DNA of 5,527 nt. Source: SAR116 cluster bacterium. Its GTDB lineage: Bacteria > Pseudomonadota > Alphaproteobacteria > Puniceispirillales > Marisalimonadaceae. Below, in pieces: positions 4,812 to 5,527 of this stretch. The stretch is taken from the NCBI GenBank assembly GCA_002691795.1, contig NZIY01000037.1, positions 20,387 to 25,913 of the forward strand, in the 5' to 3' direction. The translations under genes and the position numbers were made by a program. Positions within the stretch are counted from its first letter, which is position 1, and the number at the start of each line of letters is the position of its first letter. The notes below the pieces were generated by a model, which was not told the DNA's origin, ran no database searches, and was given only the letters and a program-made list of their open reading frames with translations.

Positions 4812-5527
4812 ATGGACAATTTTATGAACATAGGTATGGACGCCTTCAATGACGCTATAGCAAATGGTATGGATCCAGGAGCTGCAGCACAGGCTGCTGG
4901 AAATGCAGCTTCTGCAGCAGCCTCTGAAGCTGGCTTTCCACCAGAAATGATAGAAACCGCCATGAACGCTGGAATGGATTCATTTCAAGCAAACATGGAT
5001 GCAGGTATGCCGCCAGGTGATTGTATGGAAGGTGCAATGAATTCTGGTATGGATGCTGGATCAGAAGCTTTTGGCGATGGAATGCCTGATTTTGATGCTA
5101 TTGGCCTAGATGCATTTAATGACGCTATAGCCAATGGAGCATCACCTCAGGAAGCAGGTGAAGCAGCTGGAAATGCTGTTGAAACTGCAGCTACTGATTT
5201 TGGGATGCCACCAGAAATGTTAGAGGCTGGAATGAATGCAGCACAAGAAACTTTTAACGATGCATTAGCTAATGGATCATCTCCAGAAGAAGCATTTGGA
5301 TCAGCTATGGACGCTGGTGGAAATGCTGCAGAAGGAATGATGACTGATGCAGGCTTTGATATCGGAGAACCAGGACCTATGGACGGTGGACCAGCTGGAC
5401 CAGGACCTATGGACGGTGAACCAGGTGGACCAGGACCTATGGACGGTGAACCAGGTGGACCAGGACCTATGGACGGTGGACCAGGTGGACCAGGACCTAT
5501 GGACGGTGGACCAGGTGGACCAGGACC
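4812..5527 (+). CDS. Acidic, Met-rich repeat protein without basic residues (open at right edge), function unknown
   Basis: I do not recognise the family. The frame is open for 238 codons from ATG 4812 to the window end. No Lys, Arg, His, Trp or Tyr occurs, while about 40 residues are Asp or Glu; Ala, Gly and Met (about 24) are abundant and there is one Cys (C71). Residues 8-186 form about four ~45-residue units. The clearest are 8-54 and 98-143, sharing DAFNDAIANG, then AAGNA, then PPEM, then MNA; a third copy begins near 145 (ETFNDALANG) and 55-97 is a degenerate one. Pro after Ser/Asp and the PPEM starts look like N-caps of short amphipathic helices. From residue 187 the protein becomes a Pro/Gly decapeptide repeat (PGPMDGGPGG type), probably disordered. 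There is no signal peptide or membrane segment. The GC-rich codons contrast sharply with the neighbours. Length and C-terminus are unknown. Possible roles (secreted, storage, condensate or metal-binding protein) are guesses. Confidence 0.85.
   Translation, partial: MDNFMNIGMDAFNDAIANGMDPGAAAQAAGNAASAAASEAGFPPEMIETAMNAGMDSFQANMDAGMPPGDCMEGAMNSGMDAGSEAFGDGMPDFDAIGLDAFNDAIANGASPQEAGEAAGNAVETAATDFGMPPEMLEAGMNAAQETFNDALANGSSPEEAFGSAMDAGGNAAEGMMTDAGFDIGEPGPMDGGPAGPGPMDGEPGGPGPMDGEPGGPGPMDGGPGGPGPMDGGPGGPG
5370..5527 (+). repeat. 30-bp in-frame tandem repeat, five full units plus a partial one, continuing past the edge
   Basis: The units are 5370-5399, 5400-5429, 5430-5459, 5460-5489 and 5490-5519, with the first 8 bases of a sixth at 5520-5527. 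Each encodes ten residues (P-G-P-M-D-G-[G/E]-P-[G/A]-G). Units 2 and 3 are identical to each other, as are 4 and 5. The only differences are GGA/GAA at codon 7 and GCT/GGT at codon 9 of unit 1. The consensus is 19/30 GC, far above the surrounding DNA. The near-identity points to recent expansion by slippage or unequal recombination. Confidence 0.97.

Noticed and set aside
4855..5037. 60-codon minus-strand open frame
   Set aside because: It is antisense to the repeat-protein gene, with a His/Leu/Gln/Pro-rich product that simply mirrors the Ala/Gly/Met codons. It has no ribosome binding site or family motif.
5370..5527. CRISPR-like array of 30-bp repeats
   Set aside because: The repeats are directly adjacent without spacers and keep the reading frame, so they are coding tandem repeats.
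5370..5527. Collagen-like Gly-X-Y or RTX calcium-binding repeat
   Set aside because: The period is ten residues, with Gly not at every third place, and no GGxGxDxxx nonapeptide is present.

Overview
The window is strongly AT-rich and looks like a streamlined, probably marine alphaproteobacterium. A SAR11-, HIMB59- or otherwise Pelagibacter-like genome is an inference from base composition, compact spacing and gene content. The best taxonomic clue is the minus-strand pair of a PCMT-like methyltransferase followed by a TolC-family outer-membrane protein, an order I recall as common in alphaproteobacteria.

Layout. Minus strand, 1-1087: a two-gene operon, the PCMT-like methyltransferase (434-1087) and, 20 nt downstream, the N-terminal part of a TolC-type efflux protein that runs off the left edge (1-413). 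Both have good Shine-Dalgarno sequences. A divergent promoter region of about 125 nt (1088-1212) separates this operon from a plus-strand block: tRNA-Cys (1213-1286), a fused FAD/NAD(P) oxidoreductase-SelD selenophosphate synthetase gene (1298-3402), mnmH/selU (3402-4442, overlapping selD by one base) and tRNA-Asn (4491-4565), with a plausible weak terminator at 4640-4682. The right end (4812-5527, open at the edge) is a very different gene: a relatively GC-rich reading frame for a repetitive, acidic protein with no Lys, Arg or His in its 238 visible residues. It ends in an in-frame 30-bp tandem repeat that continues out of the window.

How the genes work together. SelD makes selenophosphate from selenide and ATP. 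MnmH uses it to replace the 2-thio group with selenium at the wobble uridine of Lys, Glu and Gln tRNAs. No selA, selB or tRNA-Sec is seen here, so locally the module looks devoted to tRNA selenouridine rather than selenocysteine. The selD fusion gene is broken into two frames by a -1 shift at an A7 run (1804-1810). That run forms textbook slippery heptamers in the incoming frame, so a sequencing error, a real pseudogene, transcriptional slippage and programmed frameshifting all remain possible.

Most noteworthy: the slippery frameshift in selD; the 11-nt junction between tRNA-Cys and the selD start codon; and the base-free, Met-rich, acidic repeat protein with its recently expanded 30-bp repeat array.
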